Positions 37,236-46,286 of a DNA stretch of 64,000 bases are shown piece after piece. The notes under the pieces were generated by a model. It was not told the DNA's origin and did no database searches. It saw only the letters and a program-made list of their open reading frames with translations. Origin of the DNA: Cupriavidus taiwanensis LMG 19424. Lineage in GTDB: Bacteria > Pseudomonadota > Gammaproteobacteria > Burkholderiales > Burkholderiaceae. The stretch covers positions 1,612,001-1,676,000 of the forward strand of contig NC_010528.1 in NCBI RefSeq assembly GCF_000069785.1. Reading direction: 5' to 3'. How positions within the stretch are numbered: the first letter of the stretch is position 1; each line of letters starts with the position of its first letter. The position numbers and the translations under genes are program-made.

Positions 37236-39404
37236 TCAGGGCTTGGGCCGCACCGCGTCCGCGGTGCCCTGGATAAAGGCCTTGATCTTCTCGACGTCCT
37301 GCGGCATCAGCTTGCCGGTGAAGTCCGGCATGCCGCGCGCCATTGCCGGGCCCTTGAACACCACCTTGTCCAGGTTCTCGATGAAGGCCGCGTCGATATA
37401 GCCCAGGTTGGGGATATTGCCGCCGCGGTCCACGCCGGGCACGCCGTGGCACAGCACGCAGTTGCTGACGTAGAGCGCGGTGCCGTCCTTGACCAGCGCC
37501 GGATCGTACTTCACGCCCTGCAGCAGCTTGCCGGCGCGGTATTCGGCGAACGCCGGCAGCGGCGCCTTGCCGCCGAGCGCGAAGGTGTAGACCGTGCCCG
37601 GCCCTTGCCGGTTGGTGGCGCGCTGCGCCTGCCCGTAGACCCCGCCCCAGCCCACCGCGACCGAGACATACTGCCTGCCGTCGAGCTCGAAGCTGACCGG
37701 TGCGGCCACCACGCCGGTGCCGGTCGGCGATTCCCACAGCTTGTCGCCATTGCGCGCGTCGTAGGCGACGAAGCGGCCGTCCGCGGTGCCCTGGAACACC
37801 AGGTTGCCGGCCGTGGTCAGCGTGCCGCCGTTCCACGGCGAGACCAGCTCCTGCGTCCACGCGGCCTTCTGCTGCACCGGGTCCCACGCAATCAGCCGGC
37901 CGAAGGGCTTGCTTTTCGGCGGCTCGGCGTTGAGGAACTTGGCCGTGTTCCAGCCCACGTTGCCATGGGGCGTGCCGGGCTTGCCCTCATTGAACTGCCA
38001 GGTCTTGTCGTCCATCAGGTTGAGCGGCACGTGCTGCGCCGGCAGGTAGACCAGCCCGGTCTGCGGGTTGAACGACATCGGATGCCAGTTGTGTGCGCCG
38101 TACGGGCCGGGAATTGCGTCATAGGCCTTGTCGGCGGCGCGCGCCTCGGCCCGTTCGAGCGGGCGGCCGTTGGCGTCATAGCCGGTGGCCCAGTTGACGT
38201 CGACGAAGTTCTTCGCCGAGATGAACTTGCCGTTGGTGCGGTCGATGACGAAGAAGAAGCCGTTCTTGGGCGCGTGCAGGATGACCTTGCGCGGCTGCCC
38301 GTCCAGCTTCAGGTCGGCCAGCACCATCGGCTGGGTCGAGGTGTAGTCCCAGTTGTCGCCCGGGGTCTCCTGGTAGTGCCAGACGTACTTGCCGGTGTCG
38401 GGATTGAGCGCGACGATCGACGCCAGGTACAGGTTGTCGCCGCCGGCCGGGCTGCGCTTGCTGCGCGACCACGGCGCGCCGTTGCCGGTGCCGACGTACA
38501 TCAGGTTCAGTTCGGGGTCGAAGGCCAGCGTGTCCCAGGCGGTGCCGCCGCCGCCCGCTTCCCAGTACTTGCCGCTCGGGTCCCAGGTCTTCGCCGCGGC
38601 CGCCATCGACTCGTCCTCGAACGGTTTGGACGGATCGCCGGGCACGGTGAACCAGCGCCACTGCTGCGCGCCGGTAGCGGCGTCGTAGGCGGTGATGTAC
38701 CCGCGCACGCCGAACTCGGCGCCGCCGTTGCCGATGATGACCTTGCCCTTGAACACGCGCGGCGCGCCGGTGATGGTGTACGAATAGCGGCGGTCGATGA
38801 TGGTGTCCTGCTCCCACAGCTTGCGCCCGCTGGCGGCATCGAGCGCGATCAGCCGGCCATCGTAGGCGGCAACGAACACCTTGCCCTGGTACAGCGCCAC
38901 GCCGCGGTTGACCACGTCGCAGCAGCCGCGATAGCCGAGCGCGCGGTCCACCTTGGGATCGAAGCTCCAGAGCCGCTTGCCGGTGCGCGCATCGACCGCA
39001 TGCACCACGCTCCACGACGCGGTCACGTACATCACGCCGTCGACCACCAGCGGCGTGGCTTCGACGCCGCGGGTCGACTCCAGGTTATAGCTCCACACCA
39101 GCCCCAGGTCGCGCACATTGGCCGTATCGATCTGCCGCAGCCGGCTGAAGCGGGTCTCGGCATAGTCCAGGCCATGGCTGGGCCAGTCGCGCGTGGTGCT
39201 GGCATTGGCACTGATGAAGGCGCCGTCGACTTTCGCCGCCGCGTTGCGCGGGGCCGCGGCGTTGGCGGGCAACAGTTGCGCCGCCAGTGCCAGGGTGGCC
39301 AGCCAGGCCGCAGCGCGTGTCCTGGTACGGCGCCTGGCCGTGGCAACTTCGGACGCAAATTCGGCGGCAACGGGATCCGTTGCCAACTTCAACGCATGGC
39401 TCAT
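37236..39404 (-). CDS. PQQ-dependent quinohaemoprotein alcohol dehydrogenase
   Basis: 722 residues. The N-terminus is long and includes an export signal (TRAAAWLATLALAAQLLPANAAA). An eight-bladed quinoprotein propeller carries the vicinal Cys-Cys near residue 158 (YRGCCDVVNRG) and W-motif repeats (for example GRKLWEQDT). A C-terminal cytochrome c domain has the haem site CVLCHG near residue 650. Electrons from periplasmic alcohol oxidation pass via haem to the respiratory chain. It ends with a short KP-tail. AGGAG lies 5 nt before the ATG. The alcohol substrate is unknown, and no PQQ biosynthesis genes are here. Confidence 0.92.
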   Translation of the reverse strand: MSHALKLATDPVAAEFASEVATARRRTRTRAAAWLATLALAAQLLPANAAAPRNAAAKVDGAFISANASTTRDWPSHGLDYAETRFSRLRQIDTANVRDLGLVWSYNLESTRGVEATPLVVDGVMYVTASWSVVHAVDARTGKRLWSFDPKVDRALGYRGCCDVVNRGVALYQGKVFVAAYDGRLIALDAASGRKLWEQDTIIDRRYSYTITGAPRVFKGKVIIGNGGAEFGVRGYITAYDAATGAQQWRWFTVPGDPSKPFEDESMAAAAKTWDPSGKYWEAGGGGTAWDTLAFDPELNLMYVGTGNGAPWSRSKRSPAGGDNLYLASIVALNPDTGKYVWHYQETPGDNWDYTSTQPMVLADLKLDGQPRKVILHAPKNGFFFVIDRTNGKFISAKNFVDVNWATGYDANGRPLERAEARAADKAYDAIPGPYGAHNWHPMSFNPQTGLVYLPAQHVPLNLMDDKTWQFNEGKPGTPHGNVGWNTAKFLNAEPPKSKPFGRLIAWDPVQQKAAWTQELVSPWNGGTLTTAGNLVFQGTADGRFVAYDARNGDKLWESPTGTGVVAAPVSFELDGRQYVSVAVGWGGVYGQAQRATNRQGPGTVYTFALGGKAPLPAFAEYRAGKLLQGVKYDPALVKDGTALYVSNCVLCHGVPGVDRGGNIPNLGYIDAAFIENLDKVVFKGPAMARGMPDFTGKLMPQDVEKIKAFIQGTADAVRPKP

Positions 39405-39682
39405 ATCGTCTCCTGGAGGGCATTCTTGTTGGAATTCGGGACTGCAGGATTACGGTACTGCGCGGTATGGCGCGATGCCGGGCGGTGGCCGGGGCCCATC
39501 GATCATCGGCGAGCCCTCGCGTTATGGGTACAGGGATAACCCGGATCCGGCGGCATGGCCAGGCCGGCGACCAATATCCGCCGGATATCGCCTCGCAAGA
39601 AATGAATATTGGACGCTGCCGGCCGCCGTCGCTTAGCCTTGGCGCCAGGACAGACCCCCGCACTGCTACCCGGAGCCCCGAC

Positions 39683-40480
39683 ATGAGCCAGTTCCTTCTC
39701 TACGCACAGCAGGACCACATCGTCACCCTGACGATGAACGAGCCCGAACGGCGCAACCCGCTGACCGGCAATACCGCGGTGGCGGAATTCCTGGACGCGA
39801 TCGAGCGCATCCACGGCGACCGCAGCGTGCGCGCGGTGGTCATCACCGGCGCCGGCACGGCGTTCTCGTCGGGCGGGAATATCAAGGACATGGAGCGGCA
39901 GGCGTCCGGCACGGTGCCAGGCATGGAGATCCGGCAGGACTACCGCCGCGGCATCCAGCGGCTGCCGCTGGCCCTGTTCAACCTGGAAGTGCCGGTGATC
40001 GCCGCGGTCAACGGCGCGGCCATGGGCGCGGGACTGGACCTGGCCTGCATGTGCGACATCCGCATCGCCTCGGAACGCGCGCAGTTTGCCGAGTCCTTCG
40101 TCAAGCTGGGCATCATCCCCGGCGACGGCGGCGCATGGCTGCTGCCGCGCGTGATCGGCCTGTCGCGGGCGGCCGAGATGACCTTCACCGGGCAGGCGAT
40201 CGACGCCCGGCAGGCACTCGAATGGAACCTGGTGTCGCGCGTGGTCGCGCCCGACGCGCTGCTGCCCACCGCTTATGAGCTGGCTGGCCGCATCGCCGCC
40301 AATCCGCCGCACGCGGTGCGGCTGGCCAAGCGCCTGATGCGCGAGGCGATGCATACCCGGCTGGATACGCTGCTGGAGCTGTCGGCCGGCTTCCAGGCGC
40401 TGTCGCACCAGACCGCCGACCACCGCGAAGCAGTGCAGGCCTTCCTGGACAAGCGCACGCCGGTCTTTACCGGCAACTAA
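39683..40480 (+). CDS. crotonase-family protein, catalytic residues atypical
   Basis: 265 residues with the crotonase fold (oxyanion-hole segments FSSGGNIKDM and NGAAMGAGLDLACMCDIRIAS). In true enoyl-CoA hydratases two glutamates act; here the first position is Asp (GAGLDLAC) and the second aligns with Phe (SFVKLGIIPGDGG). An isomerase-like reaction, as in dienoyl-CoA isomerase, is therefore as likely as hydration. GGAG lies 7 nt before the ATG. Convergent with the IclR gene. Confidence 0.85.
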   Translation: MSQFLLYAQQDHIVTLTMNEPERRNPLTGNTAVAEFLDAIERIHGDRSVRAVVITGAGTAFSSGGNIKDMERQASGTVPGMEIRQDYRRGIQRLPLALFNLEVPVIAAVNGAAMGAGLDLACMCDIRIASERAQFAESFVKLGIIPGDGGAWLLPRVIGLSRAAEMTFTGQAIDARQALEWNLVSRVVAPDALLPTAYELAGRIAANPPHAVRLAKRLMREAMHTRLDTLLELSAGFQALSHQTADHREAVQAFLDKRTPVFTGN

Positions 40481-40507
40481 GGCGGCAACCGAAGCGCCGC
40501 AACGGCC

Positions 40508-41323
40508 CTACCCCGCCACGCCCAGCGCGCCTTCGACATTGCGCACCAGGCTGACCAGGCGCGGGCCGACATCTTCCTCCAGCTGCTTGCTCTGCTGGCT
40601 GAATACCGGCACCGACGCGGCGAAGATCCACGCCTCGCCGTCGCGGCGCGTTCGCATCGGCACCGCCACCGACTCCACCTCGCGGTGCAGATCGCGATGG
40701 CCGCGGCAGAAGCCGTGCTCCTGCAGGTCCTGCGCGGCATCGGCCAGGCGCGCCTGCAGCCACTCGGCGCGCGGCGGATCGGCGGCGCGCAGCTGGGCCA
40801 GGTAGGCCTCGCGCTCGGCCGCTTCCAGCTGCAGCAGATACGCGCGGCCCGAGCCGGTACGCGAGGCCGACACGCGCGTGCCGACCTCGGGCCGGAACAC
40901 ATGGCTGCCAACGCCCTGCGCGATCTCGACATAGGTCAGCGCATGGCCGCTGCCGACGATCAGCTCGACCTGCCCGGCGATATGGTCGGCCAGTTCCTGC
41001 ATCGCCGGTCGCGCCAGCTGGCGGACGGTCATGCGCGCCAGCGCCGGCGCGGCCAGGTTGATCAGGCCCACGCCCGGCACATAGCGCGACAGGCGTTCCG
41101 AGTAATGCAGCAGGCCAAGCCCGCACAGCGTGTCGAGCAGCCGGAACAGGGTCGGCTTGGCCAGCCCGGTGCGCTCCATCAGTTCCCGGCTGCTGAGTTC
41201 CCGCACCGTCGGCGAGAAGCAGTTGAGGATCGAGACGCCCCGCGCCAGCGCGCTGACAAGGCGCGCCTCGCCGTCGGCATCGGTGGATGCGGGGGCCACG
41301 GAGGCATGTGGAGCATTAGTCAT
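40508..41323 (-). CDS. IclR-family transcriptional regulator
   Basis: 271 residues from ATG 41321-41323. A winged helix-turn-helix (SSRELMERTGLAKPTLFRLLDTL, about residues 44-66) is followed by the IclR effector domain (VELIVGSGHALTYVEIAQG, SASRTGSGRAYLLQL). It diverges from the thiolase/SDR/crotonase/Bug operon, and two copies of a GATAC-N4-GTCTC palindrome in the gap are its likely operators. Upstream in-frame codons lack family similarity and run through the first operator. Confidence 0.88.
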   Translation of the reverse strand: MTNAPHASVAPASTDADGEARLVSALARGVSILNCFSPTVRELSSRELMERTGLAKPTLFRLLDTLCGLGLLHYSERLSRYVPGVGLINLAAPALARMTVRQLARPAMQELADHIAGQVELIVGSGHALTYVEIAQGVGSHVFRPEVGTRVSASRTGSGRAYLLQLEAAEREAYLAQLRAADPPRAEWLQARLADAAQDLQEHGFCRGHRDLHREVESVAVPMRTRRDGEAWIFAASVPVFSQQSKQLEEDVGPRLVSLVRNVEGALGVAG

Positions 41324-41345
41324 CGCAGGGCCTGGATCTGGAGTT

Positions 41346-41367
41346 TTTTGATACTCGTGTCTCAAAA
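41346..41367. promoter_or_regulatory. candidate IclR operator 1
   Basis: TTTTGATAC-TCGT-GTCTCAAAA is a 22-bp palindrome with one mismatched pair, 23 bp upstream of the IclR start, suited to autorepression. Confidence 0.6.
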
Positions 41368-41474
41368 CCCGGATGTTGCCCTTCGCCTTTTCGAAAGTCA
41401 AACCGGGATTTTTACGTTTACATGGCGGTTTTCCGACGCCAGAATCCCAATTCATCGTATCCGACGATCACTTT

Positions 41475-41492
41475 TCGATACAGACGTCTCAA
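41475..41492. promoter_or_regulatory. candidate IclR operator 2
   Basis: TCGATAC-AGAC-GTCTCAA repeats the GATAC-N4-GTCTCAA core of operator 1. The centres are 127 bp apart, close to 12 helical turns. It lies about 47 bp before the thiolase start. Confidence 0.6.
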
Positions 41493-41538
41493 TATCCCCG
41501 CACGACTCGCACCGCTCAGCTTTCTCAGGAGACTCCGC

Positions 41539-42717
41539 ATGCAACAAGCCGTCATCGTCGACGCCATCCGCAGCCCGATGGGCCGCTCCAAGCCGGGTTC
41601 GGCCTTTACCGAACTCCATGCCACCGAACTGCTGGCCCAGGTGCTCAAGGCGCTGGTCGAGCGCAACCGGCTGGACCCGGGCCTGGTCGACGACGTCATC
41701 ACCGGCTGTGTAACCCAGGCGGGCGAGCAATCCGCCGGCCCGGGCCGGGTAGCGTGGCTGGCGGCCGGATTCCCCGAACACGTGCCGGCCACCACCATCG
41801 ACCGCAAGTGCGGCTCGAGCCAGCAGGCCGTGCACTTCGCCGCGCAGGGCATCATGGCCGGCGCCTATGACATCGTCATCGCCTGCGGCATCGAGTCGAT
41901 GAGCCGCGTGCCGATGGGCTCGGCACGCATCGGCCAGAACCCGTATGGCCCGTCGATGGAAGCACGCTACGCGCCCGGCCTGGTGTCGCAGGGCGTGGCG
42001 GCCGAACTGGTCGCCGCGAAGTATGAGCTGTCGCGCGAGCAGATGGACAGCTACTCGGCCCGTTCGCACGAGCTGGCCGCCGCCGCGCGCGAAAGCGGCG
42101 CGTTCCGCCGCGAGATCGTCGGCATCAGCACGCCCAACGGCGTGGTCGAGCACGACGAGACCATCCGCCCCGGCACCTCGGTGGAAAAGCTCGGCACGCT
42201 GCAGGCGTCGTTCCGCAACGACGAGCTGAGCGCGCGCTTCCCGCAGATCGGCTGGAACGTGACCGCGGGCAATGCCTCGCAGATCAGCGACGGCGCTGCC
42301 GCCATGCTGCTGATGAGCGAGGCGATGGCGCAGCGCCTGGGTTTGAAGCCGCGCGCGCGCTTCGTCGCGTTCGACGTCTGCGGCGACGATCCGATCGCGA
42401 TGCTGACGGCCCCCATCCCCGCCAGCCAGCGCGCCATCAAGAAGAGCGGCCTGAAGCTGGAGCAGATCGACCATTACGAAATCAACGAAGCCTTTGCCTG
42501 CGTGCCGCTGGCGTGGCAGCGCGCGCTCGGCGCCGACCCGGCGCGCCTGAACCCGCGCGGCGGCGCGATCGCGCTGGGGCATCCGCTGGGCGCCTCGGGC
42601 GTGCGGCTGATGACCACCATGCTGCATGCGCTGGAAGACAGCGGCCAGCGCTATGGCCTGCAGTCGATGTGCGAAGCCGGCGGCATGGCCAACGCCACCA
42701 TCATCGAGCGCCTGTAA
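41539..42717 (+). CDS. acetyl-CoA C-acyltransferase (thiolase)
   Basis: 392 residues, a degradative-type thiolase with all catalytic residues: nucleophile Cys91 (DRKCGSSQQAV), His348 (GHPLGASG) and Cys378 (SMCEAGGMANATII). It cleaves a 3-oxoacyl-CoA with CoA. AGGAGA precedes the ATG at 41539. It is first in an operon with an SDR dehydrogenase, a crotonase and a Bug protein, which together form a beta-oxidation-like pathway for an imported acid not identifiable from sequence. Confidence 0.92.
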   Translation: MQQAVIVDAIRSPMGRSKPGSAFTELHATELLAQVLKALVERNRLDPGLVDDVITGCVTQAGEQSAGPGRVAWLAAGFPEHVPATTIDRKCGSSQQAVHFAAQGIMAGAYDIVIACGIESMSRVPMGSARIGQNPYGPSMEARYAPGLVSQGVAAELVAAKYELSREQMDSYSARSHELAAAARESGAFRREIVGISTPNGVVEHDETIRPGTSVEKLGTLQASFRNDELSARFPQIGWNVTAGNASQISDGAAAMLLMSEAMAQRLGLKPRARFVAFDVCGDDPIAMLTAPIPASQRAIKKSGLKLEQIDHYEINEAFACVPLAWQRALGADPARLNPRGGAIALGHPLGASGVRLMTTMLHALEDSGQRYGLQSMCEAGGMANATIIERL

Positions 42718-42729
42718 GCAACCCTTCCG

Positions 42730-42753
42730 TCGTTCCCGCGAAGGCGGGAATGA
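42730..42753. repeat. REP-like palindromic element
   Basis: TCGTTCCCGC-GAAG-GCGGGAATGA has one G-T exception in 10-bp arms. Palindromes of this kind (TTCCCGCGAAGGCGGGAA) are scattered in many Burkholderiales genomes. It lies between the thiolase and SDR genes. Confidence 0.7.
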
Positions 42754-42806
42754 CAGGCAGAGGATTCCTGCCCCATTCAGCAATAGCACCCTACTAGGAG
42801 ACATCC

Positions 42807-43571
42807 ATGAAACTCGAGCATATGTCCGCCGTCGTCACCGGGGGCGCTTCCGGCCTGGGCCTGGCCTGCGTGCGGCGCCTGGTGGAACGCGGCGTCGACG
42901 TGGTCATCGCCGACCTGTCGGAAGAGCGCGGCAACGCCGTGGTCGACGAGTTCGGCGGCAAGGTCTGCTTCCTGAAGGCCGACGTGACCGACACCGAGCA
43001 GATGAACGCGGTCTACGACGCTGCCGAGGCCATCGCCCCGCTGCGCGCGCTGATCCATTGCGCCGGCCTGGGCGGTCCGGTGCGCGTGGTCGAGAAGGAC
43101 GGCTCGCCGGGCTCGCTGGAAAAGTACGAGTCGATCGTGCGCATCAACCTGATCGGCACCTTCAACGCGCTGCGCCTCGGTGCCGCGCGCATGGCCAAGA
43201 ACGAACTGGTCGACGGCGAACGCGGCGCCTGCGTGCTGACCGCGTCGGTGGCCGCCTACGAAGGCCAGATCGGCCAGATTCCCTATGCCTCGGCCAAGGC
43301 CGGCATCGTCGGCATGACGCTGGTGGCCGCGCGGGACCTGGCGCAGCGCGCGATCCGCGTCTGCACCATCGCCCCGGGGCTGTTCGACACCCCGCTGCTG
43401 GCCAAGCTGCCCGAGAACGTGCGCGCCTCGCTCGGCGCCATGGTGCCGCACCCGGCCCGCCTGGGCGCGCCCGACGAATACGCCTCGACCGCGCTGCACA
43501 TCCTGGAGAACCCCATGCTCAACGGCGAAACCATCCGCCTGGACGGCGCCATCCGCATGGCACCGCGCTAA
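42807..43571 (+). CDS. short-chain dehydrogenase (3-hydroxyacyl-CoA dehydrogenase type 2-like)
   Basis: 254 residues with the SDR motifs TGGASGLG (residues 11-18, NAD binding), catalytic Ser in LTASVAAYEGQ and the YxxxK pair Tyr160/Lys164 (YASAKAG). The NGETIRLDGAIRM C-terminus and overall pattern resemble HSD10/type-2 3-hydroxyacyl-CoA dehydrogenase, fitting oxidation of a 3-hydroxyacyl-CoA before the thiolase step. It is followed 28 bp later by the crotonase. Confidence 0.88.
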   Translation: MKLEHMSAVVTGGASGLGLACVRRLVERGVDVVIADLSEERGNAVVDEFGGKVCFLKADVTDTEQMNAVYDAAEAIAPLRALIHCAGLGGPVRVVEKDGSPGSLEKYESIVRINLIGTFNALRLGAARMAKNELVDGERGACVLTASVAAYEGQIGQIPYASAKAGIVGMTLVAARDLAQRAIRVCTIAPGLFDTPLLAKLPENVRASLGAMVPHPARLGAPDEYASTALHILENPMLNGETIRLDGAIRMAPR

Positions 43572-43599
43572 ACCGGCCGAACCAGACAGGAGAGAACTG

Positions 43600-44364
43600 A
43601 TGAGCGATACCCTGCTGAAGGAAATCCGCGGCAACGTGATGGTGCTGACCATCAACCGTCCCGAGGCCCGCAATGCGATGGACTTCGAGACCGCCACGGC
43701 GATTGCCGCCGCGCTGGATGAACTCGATGCGCGCGATGACCTGAGCCTGGCGGTGCTGACCGGTGCCGGCGGCACCTTCTGCTCCGGCATGGACCTGAAG
43801 GGCTTCCTGGCCGGCAAGCGCCCCAGCATTCCCGGCCGCGGCTTCGGCGGCGTGACCGAGCAGCCGCCGCGCAAAGTGCTGATTGCCGCGGTCGAGGGCT
43901 ATGCGCTCGCCGGCGGCTTCGAGCTGGTGCTGGCGTGCGACCTGGTGGTGGCTTCGCGCGCGGCGAAGTTCGGCCTGCCCGAGGTCAAGCGCGGCCTGGC
44001 CGCCGCGGCCGGCGGGCTGATCCGCCTGCCGCGCCGCGTGCCGTACCACGTGGCGATGGAATATGCGCTGACCGGCGACATGCTGCCGGCCGAGCGTGCC
44101 TACGACCTCGGCCTGGTCAACCGCCTGACCGATGCCGGCGGCGCGCTCGACGCCGCGCTGCAGCTGGCCGAAGCGGTCGGCGCCAACGGGCCGCTGGCGA
44201 TTGCCGCCAGCAAGCAGGTGGTGGCGCAGTCCGGCGACTGGACCCGCGAGGAAATGTTCATCAAGCAGAAGCCGCTGATCGACCCGGTCTTCACTTCCGC
44301 CGACGCGCGCGAGGGCGCCGCCGCCTTCGCCGAGAAGCGCAAGCCGGTGTGGACGGGCAAGTGA
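43600..44364 (+). CDS. enoyl-CoA hydratase (crotonase family)
   Basis: 254 residues. Both catalytic glutamates are present: Glu108 (GGFELVLACD) and Glu128 (GLPEVKRGL). It should hydrate a 2-enoyl-CoA in the same pathway as the adjacent SDR and thiolase. AGGAG lies upstream of the ATG. Compare the crotonase at 39683, which lacks these residues. Confidence 0.9.
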   Translation: MSDTLLKEIRGNVMVLTINRPEARNAMDFETATAIAAALDELDARDDLSLAVLTGAGGTFCSGMDLKGFLAGKRPSIPGRGFGGVTEQPPRKVLIAAVEGYALAGGFELVLACDLVVASRAAKFGLPEVKRGLAAAAGGLIRLPRRVPYHVAMEYALTGDMLPAERAYDLGLVNRLTDAGGALDAALQLAEAVGANGPLAIAASKQVVAQSGDWTREEMFIKQKPLIDPVFTSADAREGAAAFAEKRKPVWTGK

Positions 44365-44385
44365 AACGCCCGCACCTGACATGAG

Positions 44386-44413
44386 AACGGCCGGCCGCAA
44401 GCCGGCCGTTCTT
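44386..44413 (+). terminator. hairpin between crotonase and Bug genes
   Basis: A perfect 10-bp stem AACGGCCGGC / GCCGGCCGTT with loop CGCAA, followed by CTTGCCTT. It may attenuate transcription into the Bug gene; the T-tract is weak. Confidence 0.5.
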
Positions 44414-44453
44414 GCCTTGCCAAGCAGCCCATAAACATACGTGGAGGAGACCC

Positions 44454-45467
44454 ATGACACCCAAGCTGCCCGCATCGCTGTTCCCGTCGCTGACCCATCG
44501 CAGCGCAGCACTGGTGCTGGCCACTGCCGCGGCGCTGCCCGGCATGGTCCCCGCGGCCGCGCATGCCGCCGCCTGGCCCGAGCGGCCCATCACCATCATC
44601 GTGCCCGGCGCGCCCGGCGGCACCACCGATATCCCGACGCGGCTGGTGGCGCAGAAGCTGTCGGCCATCCTGGGCCAGCCGGTGGTGGTCGACAACAAGC
44701 CCGGCAGCGGCGGCATCATCGGCACGCAGGCCTTCATGCGCGCGGCACCGGACGGCTACACGCTGCTGGTCGGCAATACCGGCTCGCATGCGATCAACTA
44801 CAGCGCCTACAAGCAGCTGTCCTACCAGCCGCAGGATTTCCTGCCGCTGACCGACCTGATCTCGTTCGCCAACGTGCTGGTGGTCGGCGCGCAGGCGCCG
44901 GTGCGCAGCGTGGCCGAGCTGGTGGCGCAGCTCAAGCATTCGCCGGGCAAGTACTCCTATGCATCGGCCGGCATCGGCCAGACCACCCACCTGACCGCCG
45001 AACTGTTCCGCCTGCGCACCGGCACCGAGGTCATCCACGTGCCGTACAAGGGCTCGACGCCGGCCACCACCTCCGTGCTGGCGGGCGAAACCACCTTCAT
45101 GTTCGACAACCTGACCCAGGCGCTGCCGCAGATCCGCGCCGGCAAGCTGCGCGCGCTGGCCGTGACCAGCCCCGAGCGCCTGCCCGCGCTGCCCGACGTG
45201 CCCACCATGGCGCAAGCCGGCGTGAAGGACTTCGTGGTGATGGGCTGGCTGGGCTTCTTCGCCCCGGCCAAAACCCCGCCGGCGGTGGCGGCGGCGCTGC
45301 AGGAAGCGCTGGGCAAGGCCATGCGCGATCCCGAGGTGGTGGCGCGCTTCCGCGACATGGGCGGCGTTGCCGGCGGCGAGCCGCAGCCGAAGTTCGCCGC
45401 GCTGGTGCGCGGCGAGATACAGCGCTGGGGCGAAACCATCCGGGCGTCGAAGGTCAGCCTGGACTGA
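44454..45467 (+). CDS. Bug/TctC-family periplasmic substrate-binding protein
   Basis: 337 residues. A signal peptide (LVLATAAALPGMVPAAAHAA) is followed by typical Bug sequence: WPERPITIIVPGAPGGTTDIP, VVDNKPGSGGIIGTQA, VIHVPYKGSTPATTSVLAG. GGAGGAG lies 6 nt before the ATG. It probably binds the acid broken down by the upstream operon. Parts of this gene recur nearby: an internal piece at 45560-45712 and the final 48 bp at 59811-59858. Confidence 0.9.
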   Translation: MTPKLPASLFPSLTHRSAALVLATAAALPGMVPAAAHAAAWPERPITIIVPGAPGGTTDIPTRLVAQKLSAILGQPVVVDNKPGSGGIIGTQAFMRAAPDGYTLLVGNTGSHAINYSAYKQLSYQPQDFLPLTDLISFANVLVVGAQAPVRSVAELVAQLKHSPGKYSYASAGIGQTTHLTAELFRLRTGTEVIHVPYKGSTPATTSVLAGETTFMFDNLTQALPQIRAGKLRALAVTSPERLPALPDVPTMAQAGVKDFVVMGWLGFFAPAKTPPAVAAALQEALGKAMRDPEVVARFRDMGGVAGGEPQPKFAALVRGEIQRWGETIRASKVSLD

Positions 45468-45468
45468 A
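45421..45468 (+). repeat. 48-bp direct repeat, left copy (3' end of bug gene)
   Basis: The last 48 bases of the intact bug gene, encoding QRWGETIRASKVSLD and stop, recur without a mismatch at 59811-59858. The two copies bracket the CDI island. Confidence 0.95.
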
Positions 45469-46286
45469 GGGCGGGCGTTGGCCGGGCCCAAGATCCAGAC
45501 GTCCTAAGGCTGGTCAGCCCGGAGCTAAGCTGTCTGGCACGCCAAGCAGCATTCGAGGGCTGACCACGGAATTGTTCCGCCTGCGCGCCAGCATCGAAGG
45601 TCATCCACGCGCCGTATAAGGGCTCGATGCCCGCCACCACTTCGGTGCTGGCGGGCCTTGGTGTTCGACGACCCGGCGCAGGCGCTGCCACCATTCCGTG
45701 CCGGCAAGCCGCCACCTTGCTTTGCGACGCAGAGTGGGCTCTTAACTTAGAGAACTTCGTGCCGTTATCCCAAGAACCGCCCCGTCGCCCGGTTCATCCC
45801 TAACTCCCTGGTGCGCTCCCGCACGGGCATTCCTTGGACAAGTGCCGCTGGGCCATATCGCCGGGCCGATGGCGCGGACACTTGCGTTCAGGGGACTTAG
45901 ATGGCCGACAACCATTCTTCTTACACGTCCCAGTCGCTTTCATTGCCGCTGCTACGCGTCGAGTCTCGTCCTGAGAATCCATAGATCAGAATTTTCAACA
46001 TGACTCTTATGAAAGCTCCACCTTTTTTGCCAGTTTTCGTGGCACGCGGCAAAGTTATTTAACAAATACCCGGCCTGACACCCTCGTTTTCACAAACGTT
46101 TTCATTCTTTCCTCGATTTTCAGACACGTCCTATCGACGCATTATTCAAATTGTCGGTTAATTCGTTTCCGATCGACCAGGACGAACGGTTGATCGCACA
46201 CGTCTGGCTTCCCGCTCCTTGGTCCGTCGTCCTGCACCCCGGGCATTCTTGGTCGCGTCAAAAAATATATCCCTCGAAGTAACCGC
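45468..46286. other. left border of the CDI island
   Basis: Contains a bug gene fragment (45560-45712), then about 570 bp of distinctly AT-richer sequence leading to cdiB, which probably holds the cdi promoter. No open frame with family similarity is seen. Confidence 0.6.
45560..45712 (+). pseudogene. degenerate internal fragment of the bug gene
   Basis: CTGACCACGGAATTGTTCCG and following bases align to 44989-45150 of the intact gene (LTAELFRLRTGTEVIHVPYKG, TPATTSVLAG, FDNLTQALPQIRAGK regions) with many substitutions and deletions; the frame is broken. Confidence 0.85.

Noticed and set aside
45421..45468. tRNA-type attachment site for the CDI island
   Set aside because: The duplicated 48 bp are the end of a bug coding sequence; no tRNA gene and no integrase gene lie in the window.
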